A DNA stretch of 64,000 nt, from positions 2,600,944-2,664,943 of the forward strand of contig NC_018324.1 of the NCBI RefSeq assembly GCF_000234665.1, written 5' to 3'. The notes beneath the pieces were generated by a model. That model searched no databases, had not been told where the DNA came from, and saw only the letters and a program-made list of their open reading frames with translations. Each line of letters begins with the position of its first letter. Positions within the stretch are counted from its first letter, which is position 1. Made by a program: the position numbers and the translations under genes. Origin of the DNA: Leishmania mexicana MHOM/GT/2001/U1103 (Eukaryota > Euglenozoa > Kinetoplastea > Trypanosomatida > Trypanosomatidae). Positions 9,282 to 18,376 of this stretch are shown here, one piece after another.

Positions 9282-10895
9282 TCAGTCTGCGTCGCGTGCT
9301 TCGTCCGGACGGCTCTTGGGGCCACCGGCCTGCTTCGCCACGATGATCTGGTTCACAGAAAGCACCGTGATTACGGTGTCGGTGGCTAGCCTAATTGCCC
9401 AGAACTTGACCATGTGGGGCTCCACAATGCCCGCCTCCAGGGCATCCAACGTGGTGCCATCGCTCAGATTCACACCCTGGTGCTTCTTCCCAGCGTTGTG
9501 GTCGGCCTCTAGCTGCGTCACCATATCGGTACCGTTGAAACCACTAACCTCGGCAAGGGTGCGAGCCACCACCTCGAAGCTGGACGCATACTTGCGCACA
9601 GCGTACTGGTCGAGACCAGGGTTCGCTTCGGCATAGAGGGTAAGCTCTTTCTGCAGTTCCATTTCTACCGCGCCGGCACCCGCCACAAGCCGCTTGTCCT
9701 TCGTCAAAGCCTTGAACACGTTCACGCCGTCGTCGATGGCGCGCTCTACGTCGTCCAAGACGTTCTGCGTGGCGCCGCGCACCACAATCGTGGAGAGCTT
9801 CGAGTCGTCCTTGTCCTGGGCAAACGCCGTCACGTTCTTGCCACCAATGTCAAGCACGTCCACCGAGTCGCATGCGCCCATGTCCTCCATAGAAGGCGCG
9901 TCTAGGCGGGTCAACACGCGAGCGCCAACGGCGGCACAAAGACGACGAAGATCGAACTTGGATGGGACGCGCACCGCCATCATGCCGAAGCGATTTATGA
10001 AGTGCAGCGCCAGATCGCCAAAGCTGGAGTTCGAAACGATAATGTTCGCACCAGACTTGTGAATGTTCGAGATAATCTCCAGCATAATCTCCTCCTCCTT
10101 GCGTGAGTACTGGATGAGATCGTCGGCATTCTCAATCAGCGCTGTCCCTTTTGTCTCCAACGACGGCACGTCCACAGCGCAGCTGTACACGGCCACCTTG
10201 GCGTTCTTGAGGTGCTTCACGCTGCTTTCTGTGTTGCGGCCGATCACGAAGCCACGGACGAGCTTCGTGGAGAGAATCGACTCGCCGTCGAGTTTCACCA
10301 CACGCACGTTGTCGACGTTGAAGGAGCGAACGTTCGATGGGGAGACGTTGATGCAGGCCTCCGCTACAAGATCCGCGAGGAAGTCCTCGTACCCGTACTG
10401 CTTTGACGCAATCGAGGTACGGATCGCATCCACCACCTGCTCCTTTCGGAGGCAGTCATCGGTGGTCTTGCACACCATCGTGTCCAGCAGCTCCAGGCTC
10501 TTGTTGCCCGCCTTCTTGTAGCCTTCGACAATCTCGCTCGGGTGCAATCCCATGCGCACCAGCGACTCCGCCTGCGAAAGAAGCTCACCACAGAGTGTCA
10601 CCACAAAGTTGGTGCCATCACCAACCTCCTCTTGCATGGCGTTGGCAGCCTGCACCAGCAGCTTTGCCGCGGGGTGCTCCACCTCCAGCTCGCGCAAAAT
10701 GGTGGCAGCGTCGTGCGTGACAAACAGCTTGTTGAGATGGTTGATGACCATCTTGCACAGCCCGTTCGGGCCCATGGAGCTGCGCGTAATTTTCGACAGC
10801 TCGCGGCACGCCTCAATATTCTTCAGCACCGGATCGTCCACGAACGTCGAGCCATCCTTCAGCATGCTCTGCGGGCCTGTCTGCATAAAGGACAT
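9282..10895 (-). CDS. CCT8: T-complex protein 1, theta subunit (CCT8)
   Basis: This 537-aa cytosolic group II chaperonin subunit is one of eight paralogues in the CCT ring that folds actin and tubulin by ATP hydrolysis. Group II signatures are present: TRSSMGPNG (residues 38-46), the THDAATIL segment (60-67) and the nucleotide-binding GDGTN (92-96). The theta-type Asn in GDGTN, where other subunits have GDGTT, together with the following GLHPSEIVEGYKKA block, points to theta. Length matches the family (about 540-550 aa). The start is the ATG at 10895, the only Met upstream of the conserved core. It is preceded by a good pyrimidine tract and an AG at 10911-10912. Confidence 0.95.
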   Translation of the reverse strand: MSFMQTGPQSMLKDGSTFVDDPVLKNIEACRELSKITRSSMGPNGLCKMVINHLNKLFVTHDAATILRELEVEHPAAKLLVQAANAMQEEVGDGTNFVVTLCGELLSQAESLVRMGLHPSEIVEGYKKAGNKSLELLDTMVCKTTDDCLRKEQVVDAIRTSIASKQYGYEDFLADLVAEACINVSPSNVRSFNVDNVRVVKLDGESILSTKLVRGFVIGRNTESSVKHLKNAKVAVYSCAVDVPSLETKGTALIENADDLIQYSRKEEEIMLEIISNIHKSGANIIVSNSSFGDLALHFINRFGMMAVRVPSKFDLRRLCAAVGARVLTRLDAPSMEDMGACDSVDVLDIGGKNVTAFAQDKDDSKLSTIVVRGATQNVLDDVERAIDDGVNVFKALTKDKRLVAGAGAVEMELQKELTLYAEANPGLDQYAVRKYASSFEVVARTLAEVSGFNGTDMVTQLEADHNAGKKHQGVNLSDGTTLDALEAGIVEPHMVKFWAIRLATDTVITVLSVNQIIVAKQAGGPKSRPDEARDAD

Positions 10896-10910
10896 GGTAG
10901 CAAAAGACGG

Positions 10911-10927
10911 CTGAGAACAGAGAAATG
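10911..10927 (-). promoter_or_regulatory. Probable spliced-leader acceptor of CCT8
   Basis: The minus strand reads a pyrimidine-rich tract (10913-10927) ending in CAG, with the AG at 10911-10912. This would leave a 15-nt 5' UTR before the ATG at 10895. Inferred from the sequence pattern only. Confidence 0.5.
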
Positions 10928-11780
10928 CGGTCGTGCAGGAATCCCGCGCAGGAGACTTTTTGTTTTATTGTGATGAGCAATGGTGATGAAAAGCAGCTGT
11001 ATGTGTGCAGCTACGATAGCACCCCTCAGCGACGCGTCAAGTAAAACGAGCAGGCGATAGCGTTTCTTCACCGAGACAATGCCCAGTTCCCCGCACGTGC
11101 ATACACAAAAAGGGAAAGGAAAAGAATCAAAGGAAAGATGGAAATCAACGAGTGGAACGGGATCTTTGCACCTTCTCTTCTACTGCGCCAACGTTCGCGC
11201 AACCGTAAGTTACAGTGACAGAATCTGGCGAAATCTCGCACACGGTGGACGCACCGGTAGACTGATGCCCATGGCGAGAGCGACTACGTAACGGCACTGC
11301 CATTGAAGCGCACACATCCAGGTAGCTACCCGCTCTCGCCCCGCCTACCCCCCACACACACACAAACACGCACACGCAGCTGCACGGTGAGACCAGCTTC
11401 GTTTTTTTAAAGCCTAAGCGCGTTTACAAGGATAAAGGGGGCACAAGCATGACATATGAGGCGAAATGGTTCGTCGATGTGACCATGGACACACGCATGA
11501 ATGTTAATCGAGCACCTTTAGAGATGGATTAGGAATCCGTTAAACAGCTTTAGCCCCACAACAACGCCCGTCTCCGTTTCCGACCATGGATCTGCGCTAC
11601 AGAGCACGATGACAGCTGGGAAGAGTGTCGTCGAGCGTAAAACTGAGCGCCACTGCCATCGCCACCGGTCGAGGGTAGACGGAGACGTTCGACCAACGTA
11701 ATCCATAAAGCACGGGGGAATAATTCAACACCGCAGCAAGAGTCATCCCTCGCCATCTTCTAGTACGCCTCGCCACACAG
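10928..11780. other. Intergenic spacer, no gene seen
   Basis: Spacer between the ribosomal-L1-domain gene and CCT8. It contains a CA-rich run around 11350-11380 and T/A-rich stretches near 11400. No convincing coding frame was found on either strand. Confidence 0.55.
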
Positions 11781-12587
11781 TCAGGCCTCCACTTTTCTAC
11801 GCTTCCGCGGCGACTCTGCCGACTCCGTCAGGGCCTTAAACTGGAAAAAGTGACCGAAGATGGGCAAGCCCACGCGCTTGCTATTTGTACCTGTGGCCGC
11901 AACACGAATGTGAAGAATGTTCCTGAGCGGCACTGCGTCAGGGTGCTTAACAAACTTGTCCAAGAAGGCTATAATGTTCTCGACAATCTGCTGGGTCGAG
12001 AGCCCGGTGTGTCCCACGCGGCACGTGACCTGGTTGTCACCACGGCGCGTCACCACGACAGTGTGCACAGCTTTTCGAAGCTTTTCGGGAAACCTGCCCT
12101 TGCTGTTCACCCATGCGGGAACCTTGCGGTGCTCAAGAAACTCTCCTGTCAGCTGCCGCGGGTACTTGGTGAGCCCGTACACAATGAAGTGGTCGTAGCT
12201 CTTTGCAAAGGCACGCACCGCCACAGGGTCTGCCACCTTGGCTGCGAGCTTCTTGCTATCAATAACGCGCCTCACACGCTTAGCGACTGCATCGCCGTCC
12301 TCGCTCAGAGCGAAAACCAGGTCCTTATACTTTCGTTGCGGTGGCGGTGTGATTAAGCACAGAGTTCCGCTGACAGTTTCGTGCGGCACCACGAAGTACA
12401 GTGGAACACGGTGCGCTGGAGGAGCAGCGAGAAAGGCAATTTGGATGTCAACAGGCACGTTGTTGCTCTCTCGCGCCGGCGCAAAAAGATCGTCGACGTC
12501 GTTGCTTGACGCCTGCACGGCGGTCTCTGAGGCGATAAAGGAGACGAGCTTCTCTACAGCCTCCTCCGTTCGAACAAGAAAAGTCAT
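11781..12587 (-). CDS. Ribosomal L1-domain protein, Utp30/Cic1 (RSL1D1)-like
   Basis: This 268-aa protein carries a ribosomal protein L1/L10a-type fold. In the C-terminal half, VGHTGLSTQQIVENI is followed by a helix and then the HIRVAATGTNSKRVGLPI strand, the usual end of the L1 domain. The body is Lys/Arg-rich and the C-terminus is basic (SPRKRRKVEA), a likely nuclear or nucleolar signal. Cytosolic ribosomal L1 (L10a) is shorter and better conserved, so this is more likely a nucleolar ribosome-biogenesis relative such as Utp30 or RSL1D1. The start is the ATG at 12587. Domain assignment is good; the specific orthologue is less certain. Confidence 0.75.
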   Translation of the reverse strand: MTFLVRTEEAVEKLVSFIASETAVQASSNDVDDLFAPARESNNVPVDIQIAFLAAPPAHRVPLYFVVPHETVSGTLCLITPPPQRKYKDLVFALSEDGDAVAKRVRRVIDSKKLAAKVADPVAVRAFAKSYDHFIVYGLTKYPRQLTGEFLEHRKVPAWVNSKGRFPEKLRKAVHTVVVTRRGDNQVTCRVGHTGLSTQQIVENIIAFLDKFVKHPDAVPLRNILHIRVAATGTNSKRVGLPIFGHFFQFKALTESAESPRKRRKVEA

Positions 12588-13342
12588 CCTGTCGCACTAG
12601 AGCCACACGCCTGCAGATGCCGAAGCAGAAGACACAATAGACAGGGAGTGAGGTATATCGCTGCAGTTGTGCAAGGTGGGGCGAGTCCCCAAAGCCAAAC
12701 CAGTCCGTGTGTGCTGTTCTAGATGTGTATGCCCCATATTTCGTGATCCAGATAGGAGAGACACGTAGACACACACGCAGAAAAAAAGGAAAATGCGGGA
12801 GAGAGAGAAACGGGCAAGCGTGAAACATGAGGGGAGAAGACGATTGCCGCAGCAGCTCGTCGTCGGCTTCGCATCGGTCTCCTCTTCCACTGCATGTGCT
12901 ATGGTGCACTGTGTACACGAGTCACAGCGCACCGTACCTCGACAAAGGCGTGCCAGTGCACCGCGCAATCAGCTTATTTCGTTTTCGTGCAACGGCAAGA
13001 ACCAATTAAAAAATCATAACACTGTGAGGTATAACACACAAAAGACGACATCGGGGATGGCTTTTATCCTCCCATCATGCACAGCGGTATGGCGGTAGTT
13101 TGGGACTGGCCCGCAAGACGTCCGGCACAGAGGCATCACAAAAACATGCTTCGGCAGAGCCACAACAAATTTTGCTTACCACCCCCCTCACACACACACA
13201 CACAAACGTACCACTATCCAGTCCCTCATCGTAGGGGTTTCACCGAGAGCGTCTCCCTCAGCGCAGCTTTTGCACCACCGCTTTTCTGCGAACCCTGGGT
13301 GACGGGCACGTCGCCGGCATCAGAGGAAAGTGCACCAACCAC
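12588..13342. other. Intergenic spacer, no gene seen
   Basis: Spacer between KREPA2 and the L1-domain gene. It holds a short CA run (about 13190-13206) and A-rich stretches. Open frames are short and lack family resemblance. Confidence 0.55.
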
Positions 13343-15226
13343 TCAGTTGAGTTTGGCGATCATTCCAGTTGGAAGACCCACATGCACGACCGCTGAGCAG
13401 TATGTCTTCTGCGTTTTCTTATCCGTGAATGGCAAAACGCGCAGCGAACCACACGCGAACACGAGATCGCCGTACACGAGCGCTCTGCCAAGCATTCTAA
13501 GGGCAGCTGAGGTGCAGCGAACAGGAATCACCTCAGACTCGTTCTCGGCCGAATCGGGGACGAAAAGAGACAAAAGCAACGCCCCGTCACTCGACACTTC
13601 GGTATCCAGCACGCGGCCCGCCACAGTAATGTTACTCACGGACTGCGCGTACGGTTTCAGCTCCACTTCCGTCCACGCCGACCGCTGCGCCGACGAGCCG
13701 AAGGGCGATGTCATCGTGAGGTCCACCGGGCTGGGAATGAAGGCCGGTAAGTCCGGAACCTTGCGCTTCTCGTTTCGCCGCCCCTTCGGCAGCTCCTTGG
13801 GCAGTTCCTCCCCATGCTTGACCTTGCTATGCATTCGAAGGCCGTCATACGTCGAAAAGTTCTTCTTGCAAACGGTGCACACATGCGTCGGAGTGGGCAC
13901 CACCTCAGCCGGCGCGCTCGCGGAAGACGCGGAGAAAGAGGGAGAGAAGGCGGCGTCAGGAGCCTCAGCACCGCTTGCCACCGCGGCTGTGTGCCCAGCA
14001 GCATACGGTGCTGCTGCCCAAGGAGATTCGGTGAAAGGGCTCGGAGCTGCGGCGAACGGGGATGGAGGAAGAGCACTAGCAGCAGCCGCGAACGGTGAGG
14101 CCGGAGCCTCAGAGGAGGCCGCCGGTGGCGCGGCGATCCCGGGCGCGGCAGCGGCCGGTTCTGCTGGTTCCTTCACCGAGCCGAACGGAGAGAGCCCTTG
14201 CCCAGCAAACGGAAAGCCCGTCGTCCCTGCAAAAGGCGAGTCATTGGCGCCGGCGGCGAAGGGAGAAGAGACGACGGTGTTGATCGTGGTCGACGGTTCC
14301 TCGGCGGCGCTGGGAGCTGGTGCCGTAGCAGGTGACGGAGTCTGCCCAAACATGGGGAGCTGTCCAAACGGCGTTACCGGCGCCGTTTGCTGCTCTGCCA
14401 ACCCCACCCTCGGGGTAGTTTTCGCAGCATCCTTTGCTAGTTTTCTGAGGAATGGGTTCGGGCACCGAGCGGGACGCAAAGGTCCGAAAGACTCACCACA
14501 CGCCAGCGCAAACGCGTCACCTATGCCGATGCTGTAAAAGTTGACCTCGTCCTTCGTGATAGGACCGGCCGCGTCGGCGGCATACGGGGCACCTTCGAAC
14601 GGGTTCTCACCCTCTGGATTCATGACGTCGTACAACGGCTCGGCGCTGTCAGACGGGCGAGCGGCAAACACGCGCATTACCATACTACTGTGAACAAATT
14701 GATTTCCCATCCGTTTCACCCCCGTGTCATCCCATACAGAGAGCATCTTTTCCATCACAAGACCTGGCACCTCGCGTTCGGCTTGGTGAAGCGGCTTTGG
14801 TGCCGGCTTCTCACGGCGCGCAGCGCGCTCGTGAGTGTGTGGCACGATCGGTGTAACGACGGTTGGTGCCTGCGGAGGTGCATTACGAAACACACCCACC
14901 GGGGTCTGCGGCGCCTGATCCTCTCCCTGTCCGGGCCCAGCCCCCGCCTCCACCGTGCCCTCACCGCTGTGCACCTGCTGAACGTGCAGCTTTGCCGCCA
15001 TCTCCAAGCGAAACGACTTCTTGCAAACACTGCAGTGGAAGCGCCGGTCCGGGATGGCACTTTGATTCCGCACAGCTCCCAGCAGAGCGGCATTTGAGGC
15101 GCCTTTCGCGGAGGCAACAGCGTCTGACGCATGCAAGGGCCGAGACGATACGTGGTGCAGTCGGCGCAGCGCGCAGCGGCTCGCAGCCGCAGCAGCCAAG
15201 ACACCAATCCGCCTCTTCATCGTCAT
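13343..15226 (-). CDS. KREPA2: Mitochondrial RNA-editing complex subunit KREPA2 (MP63)
   Basis: This 627-aa protein is a structural subunit of the mitochondrial U-insertion/deletion editing complex, which uses zinc fingers and an OB fold to bind RNA and partner proteins. The N-terminus (RRIGVLAAAAASRCALRR) is a basic, amphipathic mitochondrial presequence. Two C2H2 fingers are present: C65-x2-C68-x12-H81-x4-H86, and a second at about residues 446-470 (HVCTVCKKNFSTYDGLRMH). They are separated by a long Ala/Pro/Ser-rich linker. The last 110 residues form an SSB-like OB fold. Two-finger plus C-terminal-OB architecture limits it to KREPA1 or KREPA2. Neighbourhood with CCT-theta, PDI and eIF3c (the T. 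brucei chromosome 10 block, from memory) favours KREPA2. The start is MTM at 15226 or MKR at 15220; the in-frame extension to about 15640 lies upstream of a strong splice acceptor. Confidence 0.8.
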   Translation of the reverse strand: MTMKRRIGVLAAAAASRCALRRLHHVSSRPLHASDAVASAKGASNAALLGAVRNQSAIPDRRFHCSVCKKSFRLEMAAKLHVQQVHSGEGTVEAGAGPGQGEDQAPQTPVGVFRNAPPQAPTVVTPIVPHTHERAARREKPAPKPLHQAEREVPGLVMEKMLSVWDDTGVKRMGNQFVHSSMVMRVFAARPSDSAEPLYDVMNPEGENPFEGAPYAADAAGPITKDEVNFYSIGIGDAFALACGESFGPLRPARCPNPFLRKLAKDAAKTTPRVGLAEQQTAPVTPFGQLPMFGQTPSPATAPAPSAAEEPSTTINTVVSSPFAAGANDSPFAGTTGFPFAGQGLSPFGSVKEPAEPAAAAPGIAAPPAASSEAPASPFAAAASALPPSPFAAAPSPFTESPWAAAPYAAGHTAAVASGAEAPDAAFSPSFSASSASAPAEVVPTPTHVCTVCKKNFSTYDGLRMHSKVKHGEELPKELPKGRRNEKRKVPDLPAFIPSPVDLTMTSPFGSSAQRSAWTEVELKPYAQSVSNITVAGRVLDTEVSSDGALLLSLFVPDSAENESEVIPVRCTSAALRMLGRALVYGDLVFACGSLRVLPFTDKKTQKTYCSAVVHVGLPTGMIAKLN

Positions 15227-15229
15227 CAC

Positions 15230-15255
15230 CTGCGGCGGGGAAGGAGGCAGGGAAA
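15230..15255 (-). promoter_or_regulatory. Probable spliced-leader acceptor of KREPA2
   Basis: The minus strand has a CT-rich tract (about 15238-15255) followed by CGCAG, with the AG at 15230-15231. This sits only three bases before the ATG at 15226. It rules out the long upstream in-frame extension, and with so short a leader the next ATG at 15220 may also serve. Inferred from sequence pattern. Confidence 0.5.
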
Positions 15256-15672
15256 GAAATGCGGTAAAGAGCGGCACCTCAGCTTGATTTCGGTCGCTCC
15301 GAAACTTTAATCCAACGGCCCAAGCTGTGAGCGTCGTAGAAGAAAATCGATGTGAACAGAAATAGAGAATGCACGGTAGAGGAGAAATCGGGGAAGTAAC
15401 AAAGAGCTGCACGGCACAACCAGCAACAGGCGAGGCCCCCTTCCCCCAAGTGCCACTGCGGGACTCCGCGCCGAAAAACGTGGCCCTGGCACAGAAGAAA
15501 ACTAAAGAAGCGCAACGGAAAACGTGTCTTCGAAGGCGAAACCCACTGCCCTCTTCCGCGGAAATTTTTGTTTGACCTTGACGACACTCTGTTGTCAGAG
15601 CTGTGAAAGCACCAAAATGTCTGAAGAGCAGAAGCACCACTGCGCTCGAGCCAGAAGAGCCACGACACCACC
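15256..15672. other. Short spacer between the OB-fold gene and KREPA2
   Basis: No separate gene seen. The KREPA2 frame stays open upstream here on the minus strand, but the translation is hydrophobic and low-grade and lies beyond the predicted splice acceptor, so it is treated as non-coding. Confidence 0.5.
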
Positions 15673-16080
15673 TTAAACCAGTTGAGCGACCGATACAATC
15701 GAGCCTAGTGAGTCCGTTACTAGCAACTCAGTGGTGGTGAAGTAGGTTCCGTGAACAGGCACATACCTAGGTCTGTGGACGAGCTTAGATACTACGTGGA
15801 CAAGCTCCCCCTCTCTCAGATTTGCGAAGCAGTATCCTGCCATAGCCACTCCTCGGCACCGCAGATGAAACACCTGCTGCGAAGCAACCGCGTGCAGTGC
15901 TGGAGGCCACCGCGCCGGGATGCCGCACTCCGTCAAGAGCAACTTGCATGACCACTCCGGTTCCCCCTGGAGCACCCCACGACTAGGGTTCTGAATAACA
16001 CCGACGCATGCATGAATAGAGAGCTCGCCAATCGACGAAACCGCCGCACCACCTTGCAGCAGTACCCTTGACAAACGCAT
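15673..16080 (-). CDS. Small single OB-fold (SSB-like) protein next to KREPA2
   Basis: This 135-aa frame opens with ATG at 16080. The pattern is OB/SSB-like: a first strand pair (ACVGVIQNP, then EWSCKLLLTECG), then FHLRCRGVAMAGYCFANLREGELVHVVSKLV, and a final strand block TTTELLVTDSLGSIVSV. The middle segment parallels the classical SSB motif (F-x-L-x-C-x-G, helix, GdLV-V-g-L) and aligns by eye with the OB fold of the adjacent KREPA2. This suggests a KREPA-type or mitochondrial OB protein. It is short, with no clear cleavable presequence beyond the basic start MRLSRVLL. No Zn finger is present. The call is by pattern, not search; coding status is fairly likely, specific identity unknown. Confidence 0.55.
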   Translation of the reverse strand: MRLSRVLLQGGAAVSSIGELSIHACVGVIQNPSRGVLQGEPEWSCKLLLTECGIPARWPPALHAVASQQVFHLRCRGVAMAGYCFANLREGELVHVVSKLVHRPRYVPVHGTYFTTTELLVTDSLGSIVSVAQLV

Positions 16081-16928
16081 TTTTGCAGCCGCCTAGTGCA
16101 CACGCTCGCAGAACCGTGTTACCCAATCATCAGCGCGCCCGTGTACAGGCAAAGGAAAACCAGAAAGAACAAAACAACGGAAGAGAAATGGGAAAGTAGA
16201 AGAATGGCACAGAAAGCATGGCAACAAACATCGGGGAGAGGGAGGGGGGGGGGCATTGCAGAGAAGACGGGTGTCGTTCTCATGGATCAGCAGTTCCATC
16301 TCGCGCAGTTGAGAGTAACCGCGCTTTGGCTGAAGGCATACGATGAGCGCCAGGGGCAGATAATGTTGACTGCCACAGCCCGTCGTCCCAATCACACAGC
16401 AGCACCACGCAAGTGCCGTAGCTTCCCAGTCTGCAATACAGAAAGCACGCTCGATACACCGTATTGGCATTGGCAGTCGAACATACTTTTCATTCGTGTG
16501 CGATTTCCTTCAGTGTTACAAAGCCCAAGAATTTAATAACCGACAGAGTAAAGACGCACGTCCTCGTCGTAGTGCTGATTTCCCTATTCTGTCCGTTCTC
16601 CGATTTTTTTCTTTTCAAAACTGTGCCAATCCAACGGCAGTCAGCGCACCCATTGTCTGCTTTCACTACTCTTTTCCGATGAATGTTGCTGGATAGAGCG
16701 CAAGGCGCACAAAAAAAAACGTCGACAGAGCGCATGTACAGACGTCAAGACGAGGAAAGCAAAAGAGAGAGTGAATAAAGAAGGAAGTGCTCGCCCGCTG
16801 TTGTCATCCTCCACATATATATATATATGTATATATATACATATATACATATATATAGAAAGACTAAACCTTGATAGTAACAACAAGGGATGGCAGGGCA
16901 GCCTATAAACGCCACATCCATTGCAGTC
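16081..16928. other. Spacer with an AT-rich microsatellite, no gene seen
   Basis: The spacer between PDI and the small OB-fold gene. It contains a run of Gs near 16243, purine tracts and the AT repeat at about 16815-16858. No credible coding frame. Confidence 0.55.
16815..16858. repeat. Alternating AT/GT palindromic microsatellite
   Basis: About 44 bases of alternating purine-pyrimidine, mostly (TA)n interrupted by TGTA and CATA steps. It is nearly self-complementary, so it can extrude as a hairpin or cruciform. It sits about 70 bases downstream of the PDI stop codon, in the expected 3' UTR. Confidence 0.8.
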
Positions 16929-18350
16929 CTACAAATCTTCCTCGTCACTCTTGTCGGAGGGGCCGGCGGAGGCGGTCAAGTGAGACTTTACAAACGCCAT
17001 CATGTCATCCGCAGTGCGGTCTCCCTCGTAGACGACTGGCGGCTTTCCAGCTGGGATGAAGTAAATCGTTGGAAACCCCGACACATCAAACTTATCGCGG
17101 TCAAAGTCGTTCGTAGTGGCGTCCATCTTCGCAATGATCACATTCTCGGACTCGAAGCTCTTGGCCACCTTCTCGTACGCGGGGTGCAGCTTCTGGCAGT
17201 GCCCGCACCACGGTGCGTAGAAGAGCAGCATCACGTTTTGTGTGCTGTCCGTGTACTTCGAAAACGTGTGGCCCACCACCGTCGTCAGGCCGTTCACCGT
17301 CTCCTTGGTGGGAATCGCGTCGGACATCACGGTCTGCTGCGTCTCGCCCTTGATGTACTTCTCCACAAACGCAGCGACGGACTCGGAGGTGACTGGGGTG
17401 GCCGCGTCCATCACGTGATGGCGGCGCTCGTAATCTACCACAAACGCCGGGAACTTCGCATCTTCAGGAATGCCCAGCTGGCGCGAGACGGGGCGGTACT
17501 GATCACCGTCAATGTATGTTAGCAACACCTGCGAGCGGTACTTCTCCGCCACGGCCACGAGTGACCCCTTCAGCGCAGGATCCGTGTTCTTGTCGATGAA
17601 TACCCACCCAAGAGGCTTATCCTTGTTCGCTTCCATGTACTTCTGAAAGCTCTGCTGGCCGAGCTCGCCAAAAAAGTCCAACGTAGCAGTCGCGAGAAAG
17701 CTGTTAACCGACTCCATCGTGATCGGTGTGGCGCCAGTGTACGCCTCGCGCTCCATATTCTGGCGATACACCGTGACCGACTCCATGCCATCATCTGGAG
17801 AGATGGTAGCATCCGTCACGAGCACGAAGTTCATCTGCGAGCGGAGAGAGGTCGCCACCTTGGTCATCATCAACGCCATCTCCGAGTCGGCGCTCGCTGT
17901 CTTCACCACGCACACCGGGAAGGCCTCCTTCTTGAGATCCTCCAGCTCTCCAGCCTTTGCGATGGTCTTCATCGAGGGACCGACCTGCGCCTTCATATAC
18001 GACGCGATGCCGGCGGCAGTGCGGGGACCATCGTAGTCTTTTACCTTTTCACCGTTGCGGAAGAGGTACAATGTGGGGAACCCCTTGATTTCGTACTTCT
18101 CAGCGAGGGCCTCCTCTTTGGTGCAGTCGACCTCTGCCAGCGTCGCGACGCCGGCCAGCATTTCAGCAGCCTTTATAAACTCCGGGGCCAGTGTCTTGCA
18201 GTGGCCGCACCACGGGGCGTAAAACTTGACCAACGTGAGATCCCCGCTTACGATCTTGTCAAAGTTGTCCTTGGTGGCCACCTGTACCTCTGCGGATGCG
18301 ACGCAGAAGAGAAGGGCGCACAGGACGAAAGCAAGGAATGAGCGCTGCAT
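16929..18350 (-). CDS. PDI: ER protein disulfide isomerase
   Basis: This 473-aa protein oxidises and isomerises disulfides in the ER lumen. The order is signal peptide (residues 1-20, hydrophobic core ending VASA), thioredoxin domain a with APWCGHC (C48, C51), two redox-inactive b-type domains, and thioredoxin domain a' with APWCGHC (C382, C385). A C-terminal acidic tail ends in EEDL, the KDEL-like retrieval signal reported for Leishmania PDI. Length matches canonical PDI (about 470-510). The start is the ATG at 18350. Upstream in-frame codons extend to 18509, but the strong polypyrimidine-AG at 18357-18376 places the mRNA 5' end only six bases upstream of this ATG. Confidence 0.96.
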   Translation of the reverse strand: MQRSFLAFVLCALLFCVASAEVQVATKDNFDKIVSGDLTLVKFYAPWCGHCKTLAPEFIKAAEMLAGVATLAEVDCTKEEALAEKYEIKGFPTLYLFRNGEKVKDYDGPRTAAGIASYMKAQVGPSMKTIAKAGELEDLKKEAFPVCVVKTASADSEMALMMTKVATSLRSQMNFVLVTDATISPDDGMESVTVYRQNMEREAYTGATPITMESVNSFLATATLDFFGELGQQSFQKYMEANKDKPLGWVFIDKNTDPALKGSLVAVAEKYRSQVLLTYIDGDQYRPVSRQLGIPEDAKFPAFVVDYERRHHVMDAATPVTSESVAAFVEKYIKGETQQTVMSDAIPTKETVNGLTTVVGHTFSKYTDSTQNVMLLFYAPWCGHCQKLHPAYEKVAKSFESENVIIAKMDATTNDFDRDKFDVSGFPTIYFIPAGKPPVVYEGDRTADDMMAFVKSHLTASAGPSDKSDEEDL

Positions 18351-18356
18351 TTTTGT

Positions 18357-18376
18357 CTGCAAAAAAAAAGAAAAAA
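18357..18376 (-). promoter_or_regulatory. Strong spliced-leader acceptor of PDI
   Basis: The minus strand shows an almost uninterrupted T/C tract (18361-18376) followed directly by GCAG, with the AG at 18357-18358. Only six bases (ACAAAA) separate it from the PDI ATG, which would make an unusually short 5' UTR. Inferred from sequence. Confidence 0.65.

Noticed and set aside
13077..14537. 486-codon plus-strand frame
   Set aside because: Antisense to KREPA2. Its Ala/Gly-rich middle is the mirror of the KREPA2 linker codons, not an independent gene.
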